Assembly (NCBI GenBank): GCA_964019425.1
Contig: OZ025864.1
Span: 187,001-251,000 of the forward strand
Direction: 5' to 3'
DNA length: 64,000 bases
Source of the DNA: Flectonema sp. DT1601
Taxonomy: Eukaryota; Euglenozoa; Diplonemea; Diplonemida; Diplonemidae
This document shows positions 23,801 to 37,362 of the stretch, one piece after another. The number at the start of each line of letters is the position of its first letter. Position 1 is the stretch's first letter. The notes below the pieces were generated by a model, which ran no database searches, had not been told where the DNA came from, and saw nothing but the letters and a program-made list of their open reading frames with translations. A program made the translations under genes and the position numbers.

Positions 23801-26800
23801 AAGTTTCAAAAAGCTGCCAGCTCCACACACAAAGTTTGCAAAATTCGTCAGCTCCACACACAAAGTTTGAAAAACCTGCCAGCTCCACACGCAAAGTTTA
23901 AAAAACCTGCTTGCTCCACACACAAAGTTTGAAAAACCTGCCAGCTCCACACACAAAGTTTGAAAAACCTGCCAGCTCCACATGCAAAGTTTCAAAAAGC
24001 TGCCAGCTCCACACACAAAGTTTGCAAAATTCGTCAGCTCCACACACAAAGTTTGAAAAACCTGCCAGTTCCACACAAAGTTTGCAAAACTTGGCAGCTC
24101 CACACGCAAAGTTTAAAAAACCTGCTTGCTCCACACGCAAAGTTTAAAAAACCTGCCAGTTCCACACAAAGTTTGCAAAACTTGGCAGCTCCACACGCAA
24201 AGTTTAAAAAACCTGCTTGCTCCACACGCAAAGTTTAAAAAACCTGCCAGTTCCACATAAAGTTTGCAAATTTCGTCAGCTCCACACGCAGAGTTTTAAA
24301 AACCTGCAAATTCCACACAAATTTTGCAAAACTTGGCAGCTCCACACACAAAGTTTCAAAAAGCTGCCAGCTCCACACGCAAAGTTTCAAAAACCTGCTT
24401 GCTCCACACGCAAAGTTTGCAAAATTCGTCAGCTCCACACACAAAGTTTGAAAAACCTGCCAGCTCCACACGCAAAGTTTCAAAAAACCTGCCAGTTCCA
24501 CACAAAGTTTGCAAATTTCGTCAGCTCCACACGCAGAGTTTTAAAAACCTGCAAATTCCACACAAATTTTGCAAAACTTGGCAGCTCCACACGCAAAGTT
24601 TCAAAAAACCTGCTTGCTCCACACGCAAAGTTTGCAAAATTCGTCAGCTCCACACGCAAAGTTTCAAAAAACCTGCTTGCTCCACACGCAAAGTTTGCAA
24701 AATTCGTCAGCTCCACACGCAAAGTTTTAAAAACCTGCAAATTCCACACAGATTTTGCAAAACTTGGCAGCTCCACACGCAAAGTTTCAAAAAACCTGCC
24801 AGCTCCACATGCAAAGTTTCAAAAAGCTGCCAGCTCCACACGCAAAGTTTCAAAAACATGCTTGCTCCACACGCAAAGTTTGCAAAATTCGTCAGCTCCA
24901 CACACAAAGTTTGAAAAACCTGCCAGCTCCACACGCAAAGTTTTAAAAACCTGCTTGCTCCACACGCAAAGTTTAAAAAACCTGCTTGCTCCACACGCAA
25001 AGTTTTAAAAACCTGCAAATTCCACACAGATTTTGCAAAACTTGGCAGCTCCACACGCAAAGTTTCAAAAAACCTGCCAGCTCCACATGCAAAGTTTCAA
25101 AAAGCTGCCAGCTCCACACGCAAAGTTTCAAAAACCTGCTTGCTCCACACGCAAAGTTTGCAAAATTCGTCAGCTCCACACACAAAGTTTGAAAAACCTG
25201 CCAGCTCCACACGCAAAGTTTAAAAAACCTGCCAGTTCCACATAAAGTTTGCAAATTTCGTCAGCTCCACACGCAGAGTTTTAAAAACTTGCAAATTCCA
25301 CACAAATTTTGCAAAACTTGGCAGCTCCACACGCAAAGTTTCAAAAAACCTGCCAGTTCCACACAAAGTTTGCAAATTTCGTCAGCTCCACACGCAGAGT
25401 TTTAAAAACCTGCAAATTCCACACAAATTTTGCAAAACTTGGCAGCTCCACACGCAAAGTTTCAAAAAACCTGCTTGCTCCACACGCAAAGTTTGCAAAA
25501 TTCGTCAGCTCCACACGCAAAGTTTTAAAAACCTGCAAATTCCACACAGATTTTGCAAAACTTGGCAGCTCCACACGCAAAGTTTCAAAAAACCTGCCAG
25601 CTCCACATGCAAAGTTTCAAAAAGCTGCCAGCTCCACACGCAAAGTTTCAAAAACCTGCTTGCTCCACACGCAAAGTTTGCAAAATTCGTCAGCTCCACA
25701 CACAAAGTTTGAAAAACCTGCCAGCTCCACACGCAAAGTTTAAAAAACCTGCCAGTTCCACATAAAGTTTGCAAATTTCGTCAGCTCCACACGCAGAGTT
25801 TTAAAAACTTGCAAATTCCACACAAATTTTGCAAAACTTGGCAGCTCCACACGCAAAGTTTCAAAAAACCTGCCAGTTCCACACAAAGTTTGCAAATTTC
25901 GTCAGCTCCACACGCAGAGTTTTAAAAACCTGCAAATTCCACACAAATTTTGCAAAACTTGGCAGCTCCACACGCAAAGTTTCAAAAAACCTGCTTGCTC
26001 CACACGCAAATTTTGCAAAATTCGTCAGCTCCACACACAAAGTTTAAAAAACCTGCTTGCTCCACACACAAAGTTTGAAAAACCTGCCAGCTCCACACAC
26101 AAAGTTTGAAAAACCTGCCAGCTCCACATGCAAAGTTTCAAAAAGCTGCCAGCTCCACACACAAAGTTTGCAAAATTCGTCAGCTCCACACACAAAGTTT
26201 GAAAAACCTGCCAGCTCCACACACAAAGTTTGAAAAACCTGCCAGCTCCACACACAAAGTTTGAAAAACCTGCCAGCTCCACACACAAAGTTTGAAAAAC
26301 CTGCCAGCTCCACACACAAAGTTTGAAAAACCTGCCAGCTCCACATGCAAAGTTTCAAAAAGCTGCCAGCTCCACACACAAAGTTTGCAACATTCGTCAG
26401 CTCCACACACAAAGTTTGAAAAACCTGCCAGTTCCACACGCAAAGTTTAAAAAACCTGCCAGTTCCACACAAAGTTTGCAAAACTTGGCAGCTCCACACG
26501 CAAAGTTTAAAAAACATGCTTGCTCCACACGCAAAGTTTGCAAAATTCGTCAGCTCCACACACAAAGTTTGAAAAACCTGCCAGTTCCACACGCAAAGTT
26601 TAAAAAACCTGCCAGTTCCACACAAAGTTTGCAAAACTTGGCAGCTCCACACGCAAAGTTTAAAAAACCTGCTTGCTCCACACGCAAAGTTTAAAAAACC
26701 TGCCAGTTCCACACAAAGTTTGCAAATTTCGTCAGCTCCACACGCAGAGTTTTAAAAACCTGCAAATTCCACACAGATTTTGCAAACTGCCAGCTCCACA

Positions 26801-29800
26801 CACAAAGTTTGAAAAACCTGCCAGCTCCACACACAAAGTTTGAAAAACCTGCCAGCTCCACATGCAAAGTTTCAAAAAGCTGCCAGCTCCACACACAAAG
26901 TTTGCAAAATTCGTCAGCTCCACACACAAAGTTTGAAAAACCTGCCAGCTCCACACGCAAAGTTTAAAAAACCTGCCAGTTCCACATAAAGTTTGCAAAT
27001 TTCGTCAGCTCCACACGCAGAGTTTTAAAAACCTGCAAATTCCACACAAATTTTGCAAAACTTGGCAGCTCCACACGCAAAGTTTCAAAAAACCTGCCAG
27101 TTCCACACAAAGTTTGCAAATTTCGTCAGCTCCACACGCAGAGTTTTAAAAACCTGCAAATTCCACACAAATTTTGCAAAACTTGGCAGCTCCACACGCA
27201 AAGTTTCAAAAAACCTGCTTGCTCCACACGCAAATTTTGCAAAATTCGTCAGCTCCACACACAAAGTTTGAAAAACCTGCCAGCTCCACACGCAAAGTTT
27301 AAAAAACCTGCTTGCTCCACACACAAAGTTTGAAAAACCTGCCAGCTCCACACACAAAGTTTGAAAAACCTGCCAGCTCCACATGCAAAGTTTCAAAAAG
27401 CTGCCAGCTCCACACACAAAGTTTGCAAAATTCGTCAGCTCCACACACAAAGTTTGAAAAACCTGCCAGCTCCACACGCAAAGTTTAAAAAACCTGCCAG
27501 TTCCACATAAAGTTTGCAAATTTCGTCAGCTCCACACGCAGAGTTTTAAAAACCTGCAAATTCCACACAAATTTTGCAAAACTTGGCAGCTCCACACGCA
27601 AAGTTTCAAAAAACCTGCCAGTTCCACACAAAGTTTGCAAATTTCGTCAGCTCCACACGCAGAGTTTTAAAAACCTGCAAATTCCACACAAATTTTGCAA
27701 AACTTGGCAGCTCCACACGCAAAGTTTCAAAAAACCTGCTTGCTCCACACGCAAATTTTGCAAAATTCGTCAGCTCCACACACAAAGTTTGAAAAACCTG
27801 CCAGCTCCACACGCAAAGTTTAAAAAACCTGCTTGCTCCACACACAAAGTTTGAAAAACCTGCCAGCTCCACACACAAAGTTTGAAAAACCTGCCAGCTC
27901 CACATGCAAAGTTTCAAATAGCTGCTTGCTCCACACACAAAGTTTGCAAAATTCGTCAGCTCCACACACAAAGTTTGAAAAACCTGCCAGCTCCACACGC
28001 AAAGTTTAAAAAACCTGCTTGCTCCACACACAAAGTTTGAAAAACCTGCCAGCTCCACACACAAAGTTTGAAAAACCTGCCAGCTCCACATGCAAAGTTT
28101 CAAAAAGCTGCCAGCTCCACACACAAAGTTTGCAACATTCGTCAGCTCCACACACAAAGTTTGAAAAACCTGCCAGTTCCACACAAAGTTTGCAAAACTT
28201 GGCAGCTCCACACGCAAAGTTTAAAAAACCTGCTTGCTCCACACGCAAAGTTTAAAAAACCTGCCAGTTCCACACAAAGTTTGCAAATTTCGTCAGCTCC
28301 ACACGCAGAGTTTTAAAAACCTGCAAATTCCACACAAATTTTGCAAAACTTGGCAGCTCCACACGCAAAGTTTCAAAAAACCTGCTTGCTCCACACGCAA
28401 ATTTTGCAAAATTCGTCAGCTCCACACACAAAGTTTGAAAAACCTGCCAGCTCCACACGCAAAGTTTAAAAAACCTGCTTGCTCCACACACAAAGTTTGA
28501 AAAACCTGCCAGCTCCACATGCAAAGTTTCAAAAAGCTGCCAGCTCCACACACAAAGTTTGCAAAATTCGTCAGCTCCACACACAAAGTTTGAAAAACCT
28601 GCCAGCTCCACACGCAAAGTTTAAAAAACCTGCCAGTTCCACATAAAGTTTGCAAATTTCGTCAGCTCCACACGCAGAGTTTTAAAAACCTGCAAATTCC
28701 ACACAAATTTTGCAAAACTTGGCAGCTCCACACGCAAAGTTTCAAAAAACCTGCCAGTTCCACACAAAGTTTGCAAATTTCGTCAGCTCCACACGCAGAG
28801 TTTTAAAAACCTGCAAATTCCACACAAATTTTGCAAAACTTGGCAGCTCCACACGCAAAGTTTCAAAAAACCTGCTTGCTCCACACGCAAATTTTGCAAA
28901 ATTCGTCAGCTCCACACACAAAGTTTGAAAAACCTGCCAGCTCCACACGCAAAGTTTAAAAAACCTGCTTGCTCCACACACAAAGTTTGAAAAACCTGCC
29001 AGCTCCACACACAAAGTTTGAAAAACCTGCCAGCTCCACATGCAAAGTTTCAAATAGCTGCCAGCTCCACACACAAAGTTTGCAAAATTCGTCAGCTCCA
29101 CACACAAAGTTTGAAAAACCTGCCAGCTCCACACGCAAAGTTTAAAAAACCTGCTTGCTCCACACACAAAGTTTGAAAAACCTGCCAGCTCCACACACAA
29201 AGTTTGAAAAACCTGCCAGCTCCACATGCAAAGTTTCAAAAAGCTGCCAGCTCCACACACAAAGTTTGCAACATTCGTCAGCTCCACACACAAAGTTTGA
29301 AAAACCTGCCAGTTCCACACAAAGTTTGCAAAACTTGGCAGCTCCACACGCAAAGTTTAAAAAACCTGCTTGCTCCACACGCAAAGTTTAAAAAACCTGC
29401 CAGTTCCACACAAAGTTTGCAAATTTCGTCAGCTCCACACGCAGAGTTTTAAAAACCTGCAAATTCCACACAAATTTTGCAAAACTTAGCAGCTCCACAC
29501 GCAGAGTTTCAAAAAACATGCTTGCTCCACACGCAAAGTTTGCAAAATTCGTCAGCTCCACACACAAAGTTTGAAAAACCTGCCAGCTCCACACGCAAAG
29601 TTTAAAAAACCTGCCAGTTCCACACAAAGTTTGCAAATTTCGTCAGCTCCACACGCAGAGTTTTAAAAACCTGCAAATTCCACACAAATTTTGCAAAACT
29701 TGGCAGCTCCACACGCAAAGTTTCAAAAAACCTGCTTGCTCCACACGCAAAGTTTGCAAAATTCGTCAGCTCCACACGCAAAGTTTCAAAAAACCTGCTT

Positions 29801-32800
29801 GCTCCACACGCAAAGTTTGCAAAATTCGTCAGCTCCACACGCAAAGTTTTAAAAACCTGCAAATTCCACACAGATTTTGCAAAACTTGGCAGCTCCACAC
29901 GCAAAGTTTCAAAAAACCTGCCAGCTCCACATGCAAAGTTTCAAAAAGCTGCCAGCTCCACACGCAAAGTTTCAAAAACCTGCTTGCTCCACACACAAAG
30001 TTTGAAAAACCTGCCAGCTCCACATGCAAAGTTTCAAAAAGCTGCCAGCTCCACACACAAAGTTTGCAAAATTCGTCAGCTCCACACACAAAGTTTGAAA
30101 AACCTGCCAGCTCCACACGCAAAGTTTAAAAAACCTGCTTGCTCCACACGCAAAGTTTAAAAAACCTGCCAGCTCCACACAAAGTTTGCAAATTTCGTCA
30201 GCTCCACACGCAGAGTTTTAAAACCCTGCAAATTCCACACAAATTTTGCAAAACTTGGCAGCTCCACACGCAAAGTTTCAAAAAACCTGCTTGCTCCACA
30301 CGCAAAGTTTGCAAAATTCGTCAGCTCCACACGCAAAGTTTTAAAAACCTGCAAATTCCACACAGATTTTGCAAAACTTGGCAGCTCCACACGCAAAGTT
30401 TCAAAAAACCTGCCAGCTCCACATGCAAAGTTTCAAAAACCTGCCAGCTCCACACGCAAAGTTTCAAAAACCTGCTTGCTCCACACGCAAAGTTTGCAAA
30501 ATTCGTCAGCTCCACACACAAAGTTTGAAAAACCTGCCAGCTCCACACGCAAAGTTTAAAAAACCTGCCAGTTCCACACAAAGTTTGCAAATTTCGTCAG
30601 CTCCACACGCAGAGTTTTAAAAACCTGCAAATTCCACACAAATTTTGCAAAACTTGGCAGCTCCACACGCAAAGTTTCAAAAAACCTGCCATTTCCACAC
30701 AAAGTTTGCAAATTTCGTCAGCTCCACACGCAGAGTTTTAAAAACCTGCAAATTCCACACAAATTTTGCAAAACTTGGCAGCTCCACACGCAAAGTTTCA
30801 AAAAACCTGCTTGCTCCACACACAAAGTTTGCAAAATTCGTCAGCTCCACACACAAAGTTTGAAAAACCTGCCAGCTCCACACGCAAAGTTTAAAAAACC
30901 TGCTTGCTCCACACACAAAGTTTGAAAAACCTGCCAGCTCCACACACAAAGTTTGAAAAACCTGCCAGCTCCACATGCAAAGTTTCAAAAAGCTGCCAGC
31001 TCCACACACAAAGTTTGCAAAATTCGTCAGCTCCACACACAAAGTTTGAAAAACCTGCCAGCTCCACACGCAAAGTTTAAAAAACCTGCTTGCTCCACAC
31101 ACAAAGTTTGAAAAACCTGCCAGTTCCACACAAAGTTTGCAAAACTTGGCAGCTCCACACGCAAAGTTTAAAAAACCTGCTTGCTCCACACGCAAAGTTT
31201 AAAAAACCTGCCAGTTCCACACAAAGTTTGCAAAACTTGGCAGCTCCACACGCAAAGTTTAAAAAACCTGCTTGCTCCACACGCAAAGTTTAAAAAACCT
31301 GCCAGTTCCACATAAAGTTTGCAAATTTCGTCAGCTCCACACGCAGAGTTTTAAAAACCTGCAAATTCCACACAAATTTTGCAAAACTTGGCAGCTCCAC
31401 ACGCAAAGTTTCAAAAAACCTGCCATTTCCACACAAAGTTTGCAAATTTCGTCAGCTCCACACGCAGAGTTTTAAAAACCTGCAAATTCCACACAAATTT
31501 TGCAAAACTTGGCAGCTCCACACGCAAAGTTTCAAAAAACCTGCTTGCTCCACACGCAAATTTTGCAAAATTCGTCAGCTCCACACACAAAGTTTGAAAA
31601 ACCTGCCAGCTCCACACGCGAAGTTTAAAAAACCTGCTTGCTCCACACACAAAGTTTGAAAAACCTGCCAGCTCCACACACAAAGTTTGAAAAACCTGCC
31701 AGCTCCACATGCAAAGTTTCAAAAAGCTGCCAGCTCCACACACAAAGTTTGCAAAATTCGTCAGCTCCACACACAAAGTTTGAAAAACCTGCCAGCTCCA
31801 CACGCAAAGTTTAAAAAACCTGCTTGCTCCACACACAAAGTTTGAAAAACCTGCCAGCTCCACACACAAAGTTTGAAAAACCTGCCAGCTCCACATGCAA
31901 AGTTTCAAAAAGCTGCCAGCTCCACACACAAAGTTTGCAAAATTCGTCAGCTCCACACACAAAGTTTGAAAAACCTGCCAGTTCCACACAAAGTTTGCAA
32001 AACTTGGCAGCTCCACACGCAAAGTTTAAAAAACCTGCTTGCTCCACACGCAAAGTTTAAAAAACCTGCCAGTTCCACACAAAGTTTGCAAAACTTGGCA
32101 GCTCCACACGCAAAGTTTAAAAAACCTGCTTGCTCCACACGCAAAGTTTAAAAAACCTGCCAGTTCCACATAAAGTTTGCAAATTTCGTCAGCTCCACAC
32201 GCAGAGTTTTAAAAACCTGCAAATTCCACACAAATTTTGCAAAACTTGGCAGCTCCACACACAAAGTTTCAAAAAGCTGCCAGCTCCACACGCAAAGTTT
32301 CAAAAACCTGCTTGCTCCACACGCAAAGTTTGCAAAATTCGTCAGCTCCACACACAAAGTTTGAAAAACCTGCCAGCTCCACACGCAAAGTTTCAAAAAA
32401 CCTGCCAGTTCCACACAAAGTTTGCAAATTTCGTCAGCTCCACACGCAGAGTTTTAAAAACCTGCAAATTCCACACAAATTTTGCAAAACTTGGCAGCTC
32501 CACACGCAAAGTTTCAAAAAACCTGCTTGCTCCACACGCAAAGTTTGCAAAATTCGTCAGCTCCACACGCAAAGTTTCAAAAAACCTGCTTGCTCCACAC
32601 GCAAAGTTTGCAAAATTCGTCAGCTCCACACGCAAAGTTTTAAAAACCTGCAAATTCCACACAGATTTTGCAAAACTTGGCAGCTCCACACGCAAAGTTT
32701 CAAAAAACCTGCCAGCTCCACATGCAAAGTTTCAAAAAGCTGCCAGCTCCACACGCAAAGTTTCAAAAACATGCTTGCTCCACACGCAAAGTTTGCAAAA

Positions 32801-34400
32801 TTCGTCAGCTCCACACACAAAGTTTGAAAAACCTGCCAGCTCCACACGCAAAGTTTTAAAAACCTGCTTGCTCCACACGCAAAGTTTAAAAAACCTGCTT
32901 GCTCCACACGCAAAGTTTTAAAAACCTGCAAATTCCACACAGATTTTGCAAAACTTGGCAGCTCCACACGCAAAGTTTCAAAAAACCTGCCAGCTCCACA
33001 TGCAAAGTTTCAAAAAGCTGCCAGCTCCACACGCAAAGTTTCAAAAACCTGCTTGCTCCACACGCAAAGTTTGCAAAATTCGTCAGCTCCACACACAAAG
33101 TTTGAAAAACCTGCCAGCTCCACACGCAAAGTTTAAAAAACCTGCCAGTTCCACATAAAGTTTGCAAATTTCGTCAGCTCCACACGCAGAGTTTTAAAAA
33201 CTTGCAAATTCCACACAAATTTTGCAAAACTTGGCAGCTCCACACGCAAAGTTTCAAAAAACCTGCCAGTTCCACACAAAGTTTGCAAATTTCGTCAGCT
33301 CCACACGCAGAGTTTTAAAAACCTGCAAATTCCACACAAATTTTGCAAAACTTGGCAGCTCCACACGCAAAGTTTCAAAAAACCTGCTTGCTCCACACGC
33401 AAAGTTTGCAAAATTCGTCAGCTCCACACGCAAAGTTTTAAAAACCTGCAAATTCCACACAGATTTTGCAAAACTTGGCAGCTCCACACGCAAAGTTTCA
33501 AAAAACCTGCCAGCTCCACATGCAAAGTTTCAAAAAGCTGCCAGCTCCACACGCAAAGTTTCAAAAACCTGCTTGCTCCACACGCAAAGTTTGCAAAATT
33601 CGTCAGCTCCACACACAAAGTTTGAAAAACCTGCCAGCTCCACACGCAAAGTTTAAAAAACCTGCCAGTTCCACATAAAGTTTGCAAATTTCGTCAGCTC
33701 CACACGCAGAGTTTTAAAAACTTGCAAATTCCACACAAATTTTGCAAAACTTGGCAGCTCCACACGCAAAGTTTCAAAAAACCTGCCAGTTCCACACAAA
33801 GTTTGCAAATTTCGTCAGCTCCACACGCAGAGTTTTAAAAACCTGCAAATTCCACACAAATTTTGCAAAACTTGGCAGCTCCACACGCAAAGTTTCAAAA
33901 AACCTGCTTGCTCCACACGCAAATTTTGCAAAATTCGTCAGCTCCACACACAAAGTTTAAAAAACCTGCTTGCTCCACACACAAAGTTTGAAAAACCTGC
34001 CAGCTCCACACACAAAGTTTGAAAAACCTGCCAGCTCCACATGCAAAGTTTCAAAAAGCTGCCAGCTCCACACACAAAGTTTGCAAAATTCGTCAGCTCC
34101 ACACACAAAGTTTGAAAAACCTGCCAGCTCCACACACAAAGTTTGAAAAACCTGCCAGCTCCACACACAAAGTTTGAAAAACCTGCCAGCTCCACACACA
34201 AAGTTTGAAAAACCTGCCAGCTCCACACACAAAGTTTGAAAAACCTGCCAGCTCCACATGCAAAGTTTCAAAAAGCTGCCAGCTCCACACGCAAAGTTTG
34301 CAAAATTCGTCAGCTCCACACACAAAGTTTGAAAAACCTGCCAGTTCCACACGCAAAGTTTAAAAAACCTGCCAGTTCCACACAAAGTTTGCAAAACTTG
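17900..34400. repeat. Roughly 8-kb tandem segmental duplication within block D
   Basis: The order of unit variants in about 17.9-26.45 kb recurs in about 26.8-34.4 kb. The offset falls stepwise, from 8892 bp at the start (18161/27053) through 8616-8647 bp (20986/29602, 21998/30645) to 7913 bp (23498/31411 to 25829/33742). The last and largest step equals one 734-bp subunit plus small changes, so the copies have since changed length by gain or loss of whole subunits, as in unequal crossing over. Confidence 0.8.
21998..24199. repeat. 734-bp higher-order repeat, three copies
   Basis: Equivalent positions recur at 21998, 22732 and 23466, a period of 734 bp (23-24 satellite units including length variants). 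In the duplicate half of the array the same unit occurs only twice (30645 and 31379). The third copy at 23.5 kb differs at its end, where the surrounding order resumes. Confidence 0.8.
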
Positions 34401-36569
34401 GCAGCTCCACACGCAAAGTTTAAAAAACCTGCTTGCTCCACACGCAAAGTTTAAAAAACCTGCCAGTTCCACACAAAGTTTGCAAATTTCGTCAGCTCCA
34501 CACGCAGAGTTTTAAAAACCTGCAAATTCCACACAGATTTTGCAAAAACTGCCAGTTCCACACGCAAAGTTTCAAAAAACCTGCCAGTTCCACACAAAGT
34601 TTGCAAATTTCGTCAGCTCCACACGCAGAGTTTTAAAAACCTGCAAATTCCACACAAATTTTGCAAAACTTGGCAGCTCCACACGCAAAGTTTCAAAAAA
34701 CCTGCTTGCTCCACACGCAAAGTTTGCAAAATTCGTCAGCTCCACACGCAAAGTTTTAAAAACCTGCAAATTCCACACAGATTTTGCAAAACTTGGCAGC
34801 TCCACACGCAAAGTTTCAAAAAACCTGCCAGCTCCACATGCAAAGTTTCAAAAAGCTGCCAGCTCCACACGCAAAGTTTCAAAAACCTGCTTGCTCCACA
34901 CGCAAAGTTTGCAAAATTCGTCAGCTCCACACACAAAGTTTGAAAAACCTGCCAGCTCCACACGCAAAGTTTAAAAAACCTGCTTGCTCCACACGCAAAG
35001 TTTAAAAAACCTGCCAGTTCCACACAAAGTTTGCAAATTTCGTCAGCTCCACACGCAGAGTTTTAAAAACCTGCAAATTCCACACAAATTTTGCAAAACT
35101 TGGCAGCTCCACACGCAAAGTTTCAAAAAACCTGCTTGCTCCACACGCAAAGTTTGCAAAATTCGTCAGCTCCACACGCAAAGTTTTAAAAACCTGCAAA
35201 TTCCACACAGATTTTGCAAAACTTGGCAGCTCCACACGCAAAGTTTCAAAAAACCTGCTTGCTCCACACGCAAAGTTTTAAAAACCTGCAAATTCCACAC
35301 AGATTTTGCAAAACTTGGCAGCTCCACACGCAAAGTTTCAAAAAACCTGCCAGCTCCACATGCAAAGTTTCAAAAAGCTGCCAGCTCCACACGCAAAGTT
35401 TCAAAAACCTGCTTGCTCCACACGCAAAGTTTGCAAAATTCGTCAGCTCCACACACAAAGTTTGAAAAACCTGCCAGCTCCACACGCAAAGTTTAAAAAA
35501 CCTGCCAGTTCCACATAAAGTTTGCAAATTTCGTCAGCTCCACACGCAGAGTTTTAAAAACCTGCAAATTCCACACAAATTTTGCAAAACTTGGCAGCTC
35601 CACACGCAAAGTTTCAAAAAACCTGCCAGTTCCACACAAAGTTTGCAAATTTCGTCAGCTCCACACGCAGAGTTTTAAAAACCTGCAAATTCCACACAAA
35701 TTTTGCAAAACTTGGCAGCTCCACACGCAAAGTTTCAAAAAACCTGCTTGCTCCACACGCAAATTTTGCAAAATTCGTCAGCTCCACACACAAAGTTTGA
35801 AAAACCTGCCAGCTCCACACGCAAAGTTTAAAAAACCTGCTTGCTCCACACACAAAGTTTGAAAAACCTGCCAGCTCCACACACAAAGTTTGAAAAACCT
35901 GCCAGCTCCACATGCAAAGTTTCAAAAAGCTGCCAGCTCCACACGCAAAGTTTGCAAAATTCGTCAGCTCCACACACAAAGTTTGAAAAACCTGCCAGTT
36001 CCACACGCAAAGTTTAAAAAACCTGCCAGTTCCACACAAAGTTTGCAAAACTTGGCAGCTCCACACGCAAAGTTTAAAAAACCTGCTTGCTCCACACGCA
36101 AAGTTTAAAAAACCTGCCAGTTCCACACAAAGTTTGCAAATTTCGTCAGCTCCACACGCAGAGTTTTAAAAACCTGCAAATTCCACACAAATTTTGCAAA
36201 ACTTGGCAGCTCCACACGCAAAGTTTCAAAAAACCTGCTTGCTCCACACGCAAATTTTGCAAAATTCGTCAGCTCCACACACAAAGTTTGAAAAACCTGC
36301 CAGCTCCACACGCAAAGTTTAAAAAACCTGCTTGCTCCACACACAAAGTTTGAAAAACCTGCCAGCTCCACACACAAAGTTTGAAAAACCTGCCAGCTCC
36401 ACATGCAAAGTTTCAAAAAGCTGCCAGCTCCACACGCAAAGTTTAAAAAACCTGCTTGCTCCACACACAAAGTTTGAAAAACCTGCCAGCTCCACACACA
36501 AAGTTTGAAAAACCTGCCAGCTCCACATGCAAAGTTTCAAAAAGCTGCCAGCTCCACACGCAAAGTTTG

Positions 36570-37360
36570 CAAAATTTCGTCAGCTCCACACGCAGAGTTT
36601 AAAAAACCTGCAAATTCCACACAAATTTTGCAAAACCTGCCAGCTCCACACGCAAAGTTTCAAAAAACTTGCCAGCTCCACACAAAGTTTGCAAAACTAC
36701 CAGGACCACACAGAAAGTTTTAAAAAACCTGCCAGCTCCACATGCAAAGTTTCAAAAAGCTGCCAGCTCCACACGCAAAGTTTGCAAAATTCGTCAGCTC
36801 CACACGCAAAGTTTGCAAAATTTCGTCAGCTCCACACGCAGAGTTTAAAAAACCTGCAAATTCCACACAAATTTTGCAAAACCTGCCAGCTCCACACGCA
36901 AAGTTTCAAAAAACTTGCCAGCTCCACACAAAGTTTGCAAAACTACCAGGACCACACAGAAAGTTTTAAAAAACCTGCCAGCTCCACATGCAAAGTTTCA
37001 AAAAGCTGCCAGCTCCACACGCAAAGTTTGCAAAATTCGTCAGCTCCACACGCAAAGTTTTAAAAAACCTGCCAACTCCATGCAAAGTTTGCAAAACCTG
37101 CCAGCTCCACACGCAAAGTTTCAAAAAATTTGCCAGCTCCACACAAAGTTTGCAAAACTACCAGCTCCAAACAGAAAGTTTTAAAAAACCTGCCAGCTCC
37201 GCACACAAAGTTTGCAAAACTGCCAGCTCCACACACAAAGTTTGCAAAACGGCCAGCTCCACACGCAAAGTTTTAAAAAACCTGCCAGCTCCACATGCAA
37301 AGTTTCAAAAAGCTGCCAGCTCCACCCAAAGTTTTAAATAAAAACCCTACCAGCTCCACA
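36570..37360. repeat. Diverged array edge with a 246-bp duplication
   Basis: At the right border the 31-bp units drift: ACTACCAGGACCACACAG, GCCAACTCCATGCAAAG and CCAAACAGAAAG variants appear only here. A multi-unit block is duplicated with a period of 246 bp (about 36577-36822 and 36823-37068). Divergent units at the edge of a homogeneous core are expected when homogenisation acts mainly in the centre. Confidence 0.8.
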
Positions 37361-37362
37361 CA

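Larger units (their letters stand above)
13332..37360. repeat. 31-bp satellite array, block D (24 kb) with higher-order repeats
   Basis: Uninterrupted 31-bp satellite of the same unit classes as the upstream blocks, roughly 775 units. Variants recur in fixed order over larger periods, so the array is organised into higher-order repeats: 521 bp (for example 18161 to 18682 and 27053 to 27574), 734 bp (21998, 22732, 23466 and 30645, 31379), 2089 bp (13.6-14.1 kb against 15.7-16.2 kb) and about 8 kb. Apparent reading frames on both strands are by-products of the stop-free 31-bp unit. The right end degenerates gradually and stops at a truncated LINE. Centromeric, subtelomeric or simple satellite roles cannot be told apart from sequence. 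Confidence 0.97.

Noticed and set aside
449-37360. Hundreds of open frames of 60-263 codons on both strands of the satellite, encoding periodic 31-residue peptides
   Set aside because: They follow directly from a stop-free unit whose length is not a multiple of three. All frames are open by turns, starts are inconsistent and frames break at unit-length variants.
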